A stretch of 64,000 nt of DNA from JANSWP01 sp041941305. GTDB taxonomy: Bacteria > Bacteroidota > Bacteroidia > Chitinophagales > Saprospiraceae. The position numbers and the translations under genes were made by a program. Positions 25,905-37,800 of the stretch are shown here, piece by piece (position 1 is the first letter of the stretch; every line of letters begins with the position of its first letter). Where the stretch lies: positions 1 to 64,000 of the forward strand of contig JBGTQJ010000040.1 of NCBI GenBank assembly GCA_041941305.1. Reading direction: 5' to 3'. The notes under the pieces were generated by a model that made no database searches, was not told the origin of the DNA, and was given only the letters and a program-made list of their open reading frames with translations.

Positions 25905-26504
25905 TTTAAAAATTAGAGAAAAAATGAATTTGCATACGGGCATTGTAAGTTATGAGGTAAAAAATGATAGATATGGGGTATATATTTTATTGGTATTAAA
26001 TAAGGGCATTGATTAACTTTACGAAATATGTTGTTGGAAAAAATCTAGTTTGTAAATTATTATTTTTCAACTATGAATTATTGCGACAACTTATATGAAA
26101 AATATTACCTGTTATGGAAAATGGGGATAAATGAATTTGAAATGACTGTGTTGCTGAGGACTGAGGAATTTCGATTTTTTGTAGAAATGGGATTATTTAT
26201 CAAAAAAAACAATTAAACATAAATACAGAAGGGCCACCTACACCTTTCCACTGATCCATAAACCAGATGTAAGCAACTGGGTCACTCTAAATTTTCCTCT
26301 TAAGTAAATTAAACAAACTTTCGAGAGAACAAGCACTGGAAACTTGCATTGAACCAGGTTCAATATAGGAGTATTATGCCCCATAACAATCCTATATCGG
26401 ATGATGGTGTTTCGAGGTTCAGGTAGGCTTTCTATGCCTTTTTTAAAGGGATATCTTTTGACATGATTGAATGAAATCCTTTGAACAAAATAATCTTGAA
26501 AGTT
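25905..26504. other. Intergenic region with one hairpin and a possible tiny ORF
   Basis: About 600 bp. The only structures seen are a stem-loop at 26363-26397 (ATATAGGA/TCCTATAT, with an inner TTATG/CATAA stem) about 110 bp before the barrel-protein start, and a 47-codon open frame (26073-26216, listed separately). No exact TAnnTTTG box was found. Confidence 0.4.
26073..26216 (+). CDS. Possible 47-residue small protein
   Basis: An ATG-initiated frame encoding a short, aromatic and acidic peptide (MNYCDNLYEKYYLLWKMGIN, then LLRTEEFRFFVEMG), predicted helical. There is no signal sequence and no known family. No consensus promoter or ribosome site marks it. It could be chance in a 600-bp gap; the compact helical, non-low-complexity sequence is the only argument for it. 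Confidence 0.2.
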   Translation: MNYCDNLYEKYYLLWKMGINEFEMTVLLRTEEFRFFVEMGLFIKKNN

Positions 26505-28421
26505 ATGACCAAAAACTACACATTAACACTGGTGTTTTTTTTAAGTTTTGGTTTGTCCTTTTCTCAAGATATCTCCGATTTTGAAAATCTGGATGAGGTC
26601 ACCAAAGAGGGCTTTTTCAAAACCTATGTGTCCAATCTCTTCAAAGGGTTTACCGACTTAGGGGAGCCATTCAATATGAGTGGTGGCTTAGGGCTGAACA
26701 TGCGCTCCTATTCTGCTTTTGGTGCCGATTCCCGCCAGGATCCTTTCTTCTATTCCCTCAATGCCAATGTGAATATTCGCGTTTACAAACTCAATCTTCC
26801 TTTTTCTCTCCTCGTTTCTGCAAAAAACACCAATTCTTCCTACCCCAATCCAAAAGAATTATTCAATGCTTTCAAGAATAACGTCAAGAACAAAATCGAA
26901 AACCAAAAAAACCGCTTCGTCCGCTTTGGTACTTCTCCTCAATACAAATGGGTCAAATTGCATTTCGGACATCGCAGCATGAACTTTTCCCAATTCACCC
27001 TCGCCAATCTCAATTTCCTTGGAGCTGGCATGGAACTCACCCCTGGCAATATCCGCTTCTCCGCCATGTACGGTCGACTCGCCAAAGCTGAACCCATTGA
27101 CCTTTCACTAGTTACCCCAAACATTCCAAAATTCGAACGAAAAGGATGGGGGGTGAAAATGGGCTATGGAACCAATGAAGAATACCTGGATTTGATAGTC
27201 TTCAAAGGAATGGATGACCCAGAGTCCATATCCATCCCAGACACCATAGCCGAGCAGCCGAGTCCGGAAGAAAATCTGGTCATCGGCTTTAATGCTCAAA
27301 AGACCTTCCTTGAAAAATTTAGGGTGAAGGTGGAATATGCCACCAGTGCCCAATCCCCAAATGCGGTTGATGCGACAGCGGGAAATCAGTTTCCCCATCC
27401 CAAATTCCTATTCCAGGGCAGAGCAACCACTCAATATAAAAGTGCACTCGAATCTTCGCTTGACTTTCAGGCGAAGATTTTTACCGTTGGTGTCAAATAC
27501 AAACGAATTGACCCGAATTTCAAATCCTTAGGCGCCTATTTCTTTAATAATGACATAGAAGATTACACGGGCAATGTGAGTTTTGGCTTGTTCCAAAATG
27601 CCATCAATGCCAACCTGAGTGCAGGCGTCCAACGCAACAATTTGGACAATACCCAGCCCTCCCGTTTGACGAGATTCATCGGTTCTGGAAACATCAGTTA
27701 TTCAGCAGGAAGCTTCAACTTGGGACTCACTTACTCCAATAACAGTTCCGACGTTGCCTACCTACTGGATGAAGATTTGGACAGTTTAAACGTGGTCATC
27801 GTCACCCAGGATGCGGGTGTAAATGCAAGCTACAGCTTCCAGGATGGACAAAGCAATCAACACGTCTTGACTGGCACCTTCAATGTGCAGGGAGTGACCG
27901 ATGATGTGAATGACCCCATGCAGAGTTCTGCTTCCCAGATGTTGGTGGGCAACCTGATTTACAATTACGCCCTAACAGAAAGCCAGTGGAAGTTCAGCAT
28001 CAAAGCCAATTACAACCAAAACGAATTGAGTCAGATGACGATGAACCGCTATGGAGGCGGCTTAGGCATCTCAAAACCATTTCTGGAGGGCAAGATGAAC
28101 ACCGGCATCGACCTGAATTTTTTCCTGATGCAAAATGAAAATGCAGGCGACCAAACCAATCTGAATGGACAATTCCGAATGAATTACAAGATAGGCGATG
28201 CGATGAGTTTGAACATGAATTGGGGCTTGTTGAATACCAACAAGACTGTGAACTCAGTGAAGGAGAGTTTTACAGAGTTGACAGGGACTTTGGGATTCCA
28301 ATACACTTTTACGAAGAAGCCGAAGGGGGAAAAGGAAGGAGAGAGTGCGGATGGAGAAACGAAGAAATCTAAAAAGGATAGGAAGAAGAAAAATAAGAAT
28401 TCTGGGGATGATGAATGGTGA
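26505..28421 (+). CDS. Putative outer-membrane beta-barrel protein upstream of the giant gene
   Basis: About 638 residues from the ATG at 26505, which starts a signal peptide (TLTLVFFLSFGLSFSQ); in-frame TTG codons at 26481 and 26496 are upstream. After residue 50 the sequence is dominated by alternating polar/hydrophobic strands with Gly/Asn/Asp turns (GGLGLNMRSYSAFG, FTVGVKYKRIDP, INANLSAGVQRNNLD, SFNLGLTYSNNSSD), a pattern typical of outer-membrane barrels. The final strand LTGTLGFQYTFTKKP is followed by a Lys/Glu-rich hydrophilic tail of about 30 residues (KKSKKDRKKKNKNSGDD). I cannot assign it to a named family. It precedes the giant secreted protein gene on the same strand, and I infer it may anchor or help export that protein. 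Confidence 0.75.
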   Translation: MTKNYTLTLVFFLSFGLSFSQDISDFENLDEVTKEGFFKTYVSNLFKGFTDLGEPFNMSGGLGLNMRSYSAFGADSRQDPFFYSLNANVNIRVYKLNLPFSLLVSAKNTNSSYPNPKELFNAFKNNVKNKIENQKNRFVRFGTSPQYKWVKLHFGHRSMNFSQFTLANLNFLGAGMELTPGNIRFSAMYGRLAKAEPIDLSLVTPNIPKFERKGWGVKMGYGTNEEYLDLIVFKGMDDPESISIPDTIAEQPSPEENLVIGFNAQKTFLEKFRVKVEYATSAQSPNAVDATAGNQFPHPKFLFQGRATTQYKSALESSLDFQAKIFTVGVKYKRIDPNFKSLGAYFFNNDIEDYTGNVSFGLFQNAINANLSAGVQRNNLDNTQPSRLTRFIGSGNISYSAGSFNLGLTYSNNSSDVAYLLDEDLDSLNVVIVTQDAGVNASYSFQDGQSNQHVLTGTFNVQGVTDDVNDPMQSSASQMLVGNLIYNYALTESQWKFSIKANYNQNELSQMTMNRYGGGLGISKPFLEGKMNTGIDLNFFLMQNENAGDQTNLNGQFRMNYKIGDAMSLNMNWGLLNTNKTVNSVKESFTELTGTLGFQYTFTKKPKGEKEGESADGETKKSKKDRKKKNKNSGDDEW

Positions 28422-28437
28422 ATGATGAATGGTGAAT
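28410..28437 (+). repeat. 14-bp tandem repeat across the stop codon of the barrel gene
   Basis: Two exact copies of GATGAATGGTGAAT. The TGA stop (28419-28421) lies inside the first copy. Loss or gain of a copy would alter the extreme C-terminus or move the stop. Confidence 0.7.
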
Positions 28438-28465
28438 GAATTTTTTAAAGTTAAAAGTTAAAAGG

Positions 28466-28524
28466 TAAAATGTAAAAGTCCAAAGTATGGTAGGTGAATC
28501 GTTAACAAGCACTTTTACATTTTA
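28466..28524. repeat. 14-bp inverted repeat, possible terminator
   Basis: Arms TAAAATGTAAAAGT (28466-28479) and ACTTTTACATTTTA (28511-28524) enclose 31 nt, about 45 bases after the barrel-gene stop; ACTTTT follows the second arm. A second, imperfect hairpin (ATGCC..AAGGG/CCCTT..GGCAT) lies at 28531-28556. These may separate the barrel transcript from that of the giant gene. Confidence 0.45.
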
Positions 28525-28572
28525 ACTTTTATGCCAAGGGCATCCCTTTGGGGCATTTTGAGTTTTGACTTT

Positions 28573-28759
28573 AAACAAACCAGCACCCAGGAACCAGCAC
28601 CCAGCACCAAGAGGCAAGAGACCAGAGCCCAGGAAACCAGCACCAAGAGGCAAGAGACCAGAGCCCAGAAAACCAGCACCCAGAAACAAGAAACCAGCAC
28701 CAAGAAACCAGAACCAAGAACCCAGCACCAAGAAACCAGCACCCAAAAAGAAGCAAAAC
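28573..28759 (+). repeat. 187-nt T-free degenerate repeat directly upstream of the giant gene
   Basis: From 28573 to 28759 the plus strand contains no T. The tract is made of degenerate units such as ACCAGCACCCAGGA, ACCAGCACCAAGA and GGCAAGAGACCAGAGCCCAG; the last, with its neighbours, forms a 36-bp segment present twice (28606-28641 and 28642-28677, approximately). It ends 9 bases before the start codon of the giant gene. Its transcript would be a U-free leader unable to form A-U or G-U pairs internally. All three forward frames are trivially open through it, so I do not read it as coding. Confidence 0.85.
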
Positions 28760-28768
28760 TCGACATAT

Positions 28769-28831
28769 ATGAAACGGCAACTGTTACTGATTTTTGCAAT
28801 TATTTTACTACACCAGAGCTTAACTGCACAA
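28769..28831 (+). other. Signal peptide of the giant protein
   Basis: Lys/Arg at positions 2-3, a Leu/Ile-rich core (LLLIFAIILLHQSL) and a TAQ|Q cleavage motif near residue 21. This fixes the start at 28769 and shows that the protein leaves the cytoplasm by the Sec route. Confidence 0.85.
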
Positions 28832-31800
28832 CAGGTGTTTCCGGTTAATGTCAATGGATTTACGATTCCACCTCGGTCATTGGATTTGGCGGTTTACAGT
28901 GCGGAGCGATCGCAGGATTTGGTGTTCAACCTGACTTTAAATGATCCAGTGGAGCCATTTAGGGATGTTAGGTTGCAATTGACTTTTTTGAGTGACAATC
29001 AGGAAGTGTATCGCACCGATCCGAATTACGCATTTCAGCCGATTCGACTCCATCAGTTTGAATTGGTGACCATAGATGGATCTGCCATGGCACCTTATCT
29101 CAAGCCAGAGGCATTGACGGGTGCTTCCGGTTTTGGAATGGGAAGCTTGTTGCTTCCCGAGGGATTCAATCAAGTATGTATCGAGGTGATAGATATCAAA
29201 AGAAACGTCCCCATTTCCAAACGATATTGCATATCAGGCATTTTTCAACTCAATCAGCCTCCACAGTTATTGTTGCCGACTTGTGGTGAGCAGATGCCTT
29301 TGCCTGATCCTCAAAATATATTGTTTAACTGGACGCCTATGCACATTGGCTCCGCCAATAGTCCTAATCCAGTAGAGTATTTGTTTGAATTAATAGAATT
29401 GTTGCCAGGGGTTGCCGACCCCAATGATGGATTTGACAATGCCTTAAAGATATACGAGACGACCGTCATGACACCCTCGCTGCTCTATTCAGTGGCAGAA
29501 CCTGCGCTTGAGGCAGACAAGTCCTATGCCTGGAGAGTACAAGCTCGTTCGGTGATACATCCGACGAGTTTGTTATTTCAAAATGAGGGCTATAGCCAGG
29601 TTTGCACATTTACCTTATTCGATGAAGACGAGGAGGGAGCTAGTTCTGATACAGAAGAAGATGAGCGTGCCATACCTCAGGGATGTGAAGTGTTTTCTAC
29701 GGATTTTGGTCCGGTCAATAGTGCTGGGGCTGATCCAATCCCATTGGTAGAGGGAGACATTGTAAAAGTGGGTTATTTTGAACTGGAGGTTTTGGACGCA
29801 ACGCCCTCTGGGGATGGAGTGAGTGGTACGGGTTTCATTATCGTACCTATGTTGAAAGCCAAAGTACAGGTCAATTTCACAGACCTTCGCGTAAAAGGAA
29901 ACATGCGTGCCTTTGCCGCAGGCTCCATAGAGGCGGCTGCGGAGACCGAATTTTATTTAGATCCGAGCCTTTTAGTGCCTGGCAATTTTCAAAATGTCAT
30001 TACAGATGATTATGTCGGAAATTTGGACAGTTATTTCAAAAATGGTCAAGGACAAAATAAGTTGCTTTCTCAATTTGATCCAGCAGATCCTAAAATTGTA
30101 AACATGCCATTGGGTATGGACAAGGAAGAAAATGGAGAAGCCTTGCCTTTCATCGCTGTAACGGGGCTTCGCTTTACAGAACGCAATGCTTTTATGACCT
30201 GTGTAGGATACCAGCAAGTATCAGGAGCCTGGATGCGTTTTGCAGGAGTGGACATCAATATTACACCATTGGGGGTAAAGAGCAATTCTGTATTGACGCT
30301 TTTGGATGATGTGACGGCACCTGTTTCGGATTTATTTGAGATGAAAATTGAAGGTGGGACTAATGGATCAGGGATGAGTATGGACTGTGGAGGGTTTAGT
30401 GATTATAATTATGATGTGACCATGTTGGTCAGCCCTCAGGTGATGGTCAAGGCTTCAGATGAATCTCAAATTGAGGTAGGTTTGAAAGATGCAGTAAGTA
30501 ATCCATCCAGTTATTTAGGAGAGATGGATAAATTCGAAGATTTTGTATTGCCACAAATGCCGGGATTTGTGTTTTCGATGAAAAAGGGGGAGTTGGATTT
30601 AAAGTTGGATTCCAAGATTGATGAGAATGATTTGGGAAGCATGTACCAGGATTCTCAGGATGAAGAATGGCAGGGTTTGTATTTGAATGATGTATCGATA
30701 ACCTTACCACCTGAATACGATTTTACGGGAAATGGAAATCAATTGACCCTGGATAAGGGAGATTTGGCATTGTCTGAGCAAGGCGCATGGGGGACATTTA
30801 AAAAAGATAACCTGGTAACTTTGGAAGATGGAGAATTAGGGAATTGGAGATACAGCGTGGATACCATGCAATTAAGCATTGAGGGAAGCGAAACAAAGAA
30901 TACCCTTTTATCGGGCAGAATTGCTGTACCGATTATTGATGAACCATTTGAATACAATTCTAACCTGGATATTTACAACACAAGTACAAAAATGGAGGTT
31001 AAGCCTCAACCAGGTTTGAAGGGCTTATCCATGTGGGGTGGTGAGTTTGAGGTAAATGAATTCACAAAAATCACTGCTGAATTAAAAGAGATCAACGGGA
31101 AACCCCGTTTTTTCCCCTATGCCCAATTAAACGGGAAATTGAGCATTGATATGGATGAAGATGCGTTTGATAACAAGTTGGCTGGAGATAAAGAAGAGGT
31201 AAATAACAAATTAAAAAATCTGCTTGGCATTACGGAAAAACCCTCGTTCAGTATAAAAGATTTACCTATTGTTAATTTATCGATTGACCCATTTGCCAGT
31301 GAGCCTAATCGATTTCTACTTGAAAGCCATGGTGGCGAAAAAGACTCTGTTTTTATTGGAGGAAAGGCATTTGAATTGGTAGGTATTAAAATTGAATATG
31401 TTCCGGAAACAGGAGATACTTCCGAACAAGTCGGAATCAAGTTTTTCATCAGAGAAGATATCGACCTGATAGAGTTTGATTTTTGGGGTATGGCAAATCC
31501 TACAGGAGGTTTTCAGTTTGACCGACTAGAGGTGAAAACAGAAGAAGTGACCTGTGAATGTATTATGGATCAATTTGAAACCGGATTTGACCCAAGAATC
31601 AGAGAAAGAAGACTTGAACGCCATTATGAAAAGTACTACAGCCCTGAAGCGCTTGGACTGAAGCCTTTTGACCAAAATGTCAGTTCTCTTGCCAGCGCAA
31701 ATTCCATTTTTAAAAAGGACGACATTTTACAAAAATTCATAAATGGTGAATTAGAAGGCTATAAAGAATCCGTCATTGAGCACATTGAGGAAAATATGAT

Positions 31801-34800
31801 GGCTGGTTTTATTGTCGAAAATAGCACCATCGAAAATACGAATAATGACGTTGTTAAAACCTTAATTCTCCCCTGGGGAGATGATATCCCAATCAAGCAG
31901 GAAATAAGAGATGGCAAAACCGTTTGGGTTGGTCAATTCCATGATGGTTTTGAACGGAAAATAAAAGGAGAAGGTACCGACGATTTAATTATTAATCACG
32001 AAAAATATAAAATCGATGTGATTAATAACCTCGATCCTTTGGTTGTTCAATCCACCAGTTATAAACTGCCTATTGATCTGACAGATAAAATACCTGCTAT
32101 AACAGGGTTCATTACGACTAGCACCGAAGAATATTTTGGTTCTGATGACTTCAAAGGAGATACCAAGAATGTCAAATTATTGCTTACCAAATTTGAAGTA
32201 GAAGATGCCTTCATAAAAGCCAGTGGAAAAGCCGCTTCTGGCCAGGATAAGGAATTGAAATCCCAAGCGGCAGGAGATCTCAGTAATCTGGATGCGGATA
32301 ACTGGGGTGTCACCACTGAGTTTGTCTTATTGGTCAAGGTTCATGATCCAAGTGCAGCAAGTAATGAAAAATACATGCATTATGTTGATAGGAGAACTGA
32401 TAGGTTGACAGGGGATGGTATGAATCTGACGGATTTCCATCTTTTTTTAGATGGCGATACCGATTACCCTGGTCAATCCTCCAATAACAGGTTGAAATTT
32501 GGCGGTGGCGACGAATCAGTTAGTGCATCAACTCAGTCATTTGCAAAATTAGACTGTTTTAAATTCGATGGCTATCAGATTCAGGGACAACTGATTTTTC
32601 CTCATGGCAATGGAAAAATCGAGGCAGTTCCCGATCCTAATAATCCAGATGCCAAGAAAGATCTGGTAATAGGTGTCACAATTGAGGGGAAGAGTCTCAC
32701 CAATTTTATGGTGAATGTTACCGCTGCTGGTAAAGATCAGGAATCTATAGATATTATGGTTCCTGGATCCGAAGCGTTGACCTTTTCGTTAGGGCCTGAT
32801 GCCAAAATGGTTCTGGATATGAGTAGTACCAAGAATCCTGGAGATGAACCAGATAATCCCGCTGCTGGTGGAGGGAATGATGATGATGATGGCAACGATA
32901 CAGGGAACAACGATCAGAACAATAATGACCAAAACGATTCTACAAATACTCAGGAAAATGCAGAGGAAACTGCTGAGGAGCAGGAGGAAACTGACCGTTT
33001 TCGAAAAGTAATGTTTGGCGGAGATCCAAATGACAAGACCTGGAAAGGTTTGTATATAGAGAACCTGGTGGCAAAAATTGACGGTTTTGAGAAGAAAGAA
33101 GATGGTTCTAAAAAAGGACCGGTTTCCATTGCCGTTAAACAATTTGCTATTGGGAAAACGGGGGTCTATGCCAAAATTCTGGCAAAAGATGTAGTCGATG
33201 AAAAAAGTGAATCGGACATGAGTGGTTGGCGCTATACCATTGATTTAGTAGAGGCAGAAATCGTGGGCAGTAAGCTGGATGGAGCATCTGGAAGCATCTC
33301 TATTGAAGGCCGGGTCAAGGTGCCATTTTTTAAAGACTCACAATTCCTTACTTATACCGGGAGCTTGTCTTATGTAGATAAAAAACCTGTGGCTGATTTT
33401 AGTGTAGGTGTCAAAGACTTGGGAATTGATTTGGCAGTGGATGGGATTGGTGGATTGAAACTTCAGTTATTGGAAGGTACAAAAATTGGATTCCGATATG
33501 AAAAGGTGGCACCACCAACTACTATGGGAAGTGGCAATCAGCCTCCCCCGATTACTCAAAAACCCAGCATGCAGTTTGTACCCTATGCCTATTTATCTGC
33601 AGATGCTTCTTTGTTATTGGGACCACCAACTAAAGAACAACAGGCAGAAGGAGTTCCGAATCCTGGATTTGAACTGGAATATTCTCTTTTAAGTGTTCAA
33701 GGTTTAAAACTAAACCCATCGCAAGAAGAACTCGACGCTGGGATAAATGATGGTGCAGTGGGCTCCATAAAGGAATCAGCCACAGAAGTTTACAACGATT
33801 CTAAAATAATCTGGGGTTTTTGGGGCTTTGGTTCCAATTCCGGAGCAGGAGGTGATGATACTGCAGCAGCAGATGATCAATCATCCGATACTTCTAATGA
33901 ATCTACGAATACTGCCCCAGATCCCGATCCACCTACAAATACCAATACTCCACCAACAAACCCGCCGCCTGGTAATACTGATAGTCAAGATGATGGAGCT
34001 CCGCCAAAGAAAAAAAGATCTGGTCTGCAAGGCTTCCCCTTGTCAATTGCTTCCCTGGAGTTTAATTCTGCAGCGAATGGAGTACGAACGCTTGAATTGG
34101 GAATCACCCTGAATTTAATGAAAAACAAACCTGGAAATAATTCTACCCCTTCTTCCGGAGGTGGAGATGCACCCAAGACTAGTGGTTTATCAGCTACAAC
34201 TGTCCTAGGCATTAACTTCATGTATAACCAGGCAACGGGCAAGATTACCAACAAAAACCTTCCTGACAATACTCCCCCCGTTCAACTAAAGGAAATCGCT
34301 ATATCCGGACAATTTGGACCAGTGTCAGTTTCTGGAGCAATGAAGGAATTTGTAAACGATGCAACCTACGGTTCTGGATTTAAAGCGGAGGTCACTTGCT
34401 CATTTACTGGTTTCCAGATAGAGGGTCTGGCTCAATTCGGTAGCGTTAAGAAAACAGAAAAAAATACAGCGCCACTTGGAACCGTTTTCGAAGATGAAGA
34501 AGAATCGACTGAAACAACCTCAGATGCGAATGCCGAACCAGTGGCAGAGGCAACTGAAAGTGAAGAAGATCCCGGTGATTTTCGATACTTTTTTATAGAC
34601 ATAGCTGTGACTTCCAAAGCTGGAATTACCATTCCTGCTGGTCCGGTTCCCGTTACCGTTCATGGTGGTGGTGGTGGATTTTACTACAATATGGATATGG
34701 CTGATTTGGTTGGAGACCCAAAAGTAATGACGGCCTTTTCTGGTGAACCCGATGATATGGATCCCGGTCAAACTTTGTCTGGAACGAAGTATGTCCCTAG

Positions 34801-37800
34801 ATTGGGTGTTTATGGGGGGAAATTGGGTATCAAGACAAGTATTGTCCGGCCCCAGGTGTTAATTTTAAGTGGAAGTGTAGAGATGACGATGGGTACCAAT
34901 ACAGAAGGCAATTTTTCTTTCTCTAAGCTCAAAATCAATATGGAAGGCTATATCCTAGCAAAGGATATTCTGGATCCAGATGATTTCCACGTTGCCAAAG
35001 CGACTGCTGAGCTCCAAATGAATTTTGTCGATAAGAAAATAGAAGGGGTCATTGGTTTTTCCATGGCCATGGAGCTTCCGCCAGGAGCACCTATGTTTAC
35101 AATTGCAACTAAACGATATGACGAGTCCCAAAAAACCGAAACAGATGGACCCGCCGAATGTAAATTCCTGATTGATTTTGGCGAGGGGAAATGGTATATC
35201 AAAGCTGGGCGTCCTCCTCGTAGAGTAAATGGGGAATTAATAGATGAAAGAATCGGAGTTGAGGTGAATGTTTTGGATTGGATAAAGCTAAACTACAAAG
35301 GATATTTTCAGGCTGGTCACCAGGTGGACCCCTTACCCTTGATTTCGGATTTGGTGCCTAACTGGCAAAATAAAAAAGTAGCTGGCAGTGCTCGATCGAG
35401 TTCCCTGTATGAAGAAGGGAAAGGCGTTGCGTTTGGATTGGGAATGTTTATTTCCCCTGCCAATTACGAATTTCTTGCCTTTTACGCCAATCTACAGGCA
35501 GGTATCGGTTTTGATATCAACCTACGGAAATATGATAAATCTTTCTGTCCTTCCATTATTGAAAATGTGGGTATGAATGGCTGGTACATGAGAGGCCAGG
35601 CTTATGCCTATGTGTCTGGAAAAATTGGGATGAAATACAATTTGGGATTTACGAAGGGACAAGTAGATTTACTGAGTGCGGAAGTACAGGCTGCCGTGCA
35701 GGCCAATTTTGTCCATCCATCCGTATTTAAAGCCAGGCTAAAGGTTAAGGTGGAGGTGCTCAATGGCTTAATCAAAGTCAATACGAATTTTAAGATGGTA
35801 GCCGGTTCAGATGAAGACAAAGAATGTCTCAAGGAGGCACAAAGCGGATCAGATGTGGCTGGAATAAAAATTATCGCGGATGCAACTCCTGCGGATAATG
35901 CAGACGATGTTCCAATTTTTACCGAACCAATGGTTGCCTTTAATATGCGGCCCAACAAAAACATGTATTTCCAGGCATTTGATGACATTACAGGGGAAAG
36001 CTGGGAAAACAATTACAGAATTTTTGTGGATACACTCATATTATTGGATGCGGCAGGAAAAAAAGTTCCGTTTAAAAGGACAGATAAGGAATTAACTATC
36101 AAATTAACTCCAGACCGAATATTGAAACCAAATTCAAAATACCAGCTCATATGCAGGGTCGTCTGGCAAAAAGAAGATATGAATGGAACCTTCAAAGATG
36201 TGCCAGACAGCGAAGAAGAAAAAATCGTAAACTTTACAACAGGAGCTTTACCCACTGAAATCGATAGACGATTACTCGTTTCCCAGGCGCCTGGCTTGAA
36301 TCAACGCTATTGGCATGAAGGCTATGCGATTCCACGTCTCAATTTCAAACCAGGTGACTGGACTTCTATGTTCCCTGCTTCTGAAGAGGCGGTAATTGAC
36401 GGAAAGAAAACAACCGTTCATTTTGACTACAAAGTCGTTTTGAATGAAACCAAAGGAGAAGAGATCCTGAATACACATGAGTTTCCAATAACAGAATATC
36501 CTGGGGTTAGTGATATTGAGGTTCCGGTCCAGGAATATATCAACATCGGCTCTAAATTTAGATTGCCATATATCACCAAAAAGAAAAAAGAACGTAGAAT
36601 TGTCGGTATAGATGGATTGGACGATATTGATTTGAAACCACATGCCATTTACGAAATCAGGATATTAAGAATACCCGTTGTACCAGAGGTTAAACTGAAA
36701 AAAGAAACTGTAAGTGTGGAAAATATTACTGAAGAGGAAGAAGAATACCGCGGGACGGGCGAAGATGAGACGGCTAAATCTAAAGATTATAAAACTACTA
36801 TAGAATATAATGTTTCCAAACTGGAAAATGCAGTCAATAATCAATATAGCGCTTTTGTAAAGGAGTTGTATAGTTACAATTTTGCTACCAGTAAGTACAA
36901 TAGTTTGCATGAAAAAATCGCCGATATGACTATTACGCATAAGCGGGCAGATTATTTCAGAAAAGATATGGGTCATCCCGATGAAGCTGATTTGCCAAGC
37001 GTAGGAAATGAAAGCTTATTTGGTGTAAAGGATGATTATTTCCTCTTTTACAACTCTGAAGAAGGCTTCGACAAATACGACCTGACCCGTATCCAGTTGA
37101 ATATGTCTAAACCCTCCTACTCGGATCTAAATTACTGGCCATCTGGTCAATTGATTTCTGGGAAGATGGGGGTCCCAGTCCTTATTAATGGAGTAGGGAA
37201 GTGGCATACAGTAACCAACCTACTCAAGTATGTGTCAGATTTAAGCTTGCCAGAGGCTGCAGAAAATTACTGGAATCAATCCTTTGTGAGTGATGATGAG
37301 GTCACAGGTGCAGTAGGTTTTTCTGCTGGTAACCAGAAAAGCTATAGGGACTATTTTAAAGAGGTCTTGAAAAATCCATTTGAAAGTGAGGACAACTGGC
37401 TTTCTCATTTTAACCTCATTGATAATGAACTATTTGAATTAACGGAAGCAGAGATCAGTTCCGGGACACTTTCCAAGTCTTGGAGTGGCAGAAAGCTCAA
37501 AGACGGGACGACTACAGATGATGTCTTCAGCAATTATACCAACTTCAGTTTGGCCTACCAGGACGTCTTATCTCGTATTTTTTCCCACCAGGGCAATTAT
37601 ATGCGACTTATGGGAGATGCCCTGTGGGACAAGAAAAGTCGATCAGATTCGGAAGTAGACTTTTTGTTAAAAAACCCCATTTTTTCAGCATTCTCCTTTT
37701 ACTTTGGCGATTATTGGATTAGCCAGGACAGATTGGTAGCTGCTACAGTAGATTTAGTGAACGGAGGAGGGACTTTTTCATTGACTGATATTAACACTAA

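Noticed and set aside
28531..28848. 105-codon Thr/Gln/Glu/Lys-rich frame across the T-free tract
   Set aside because: Any frame is open in T-free DNA because stop codons need T; it also overlaps the signal-peptide region of the giant gene in another frame.
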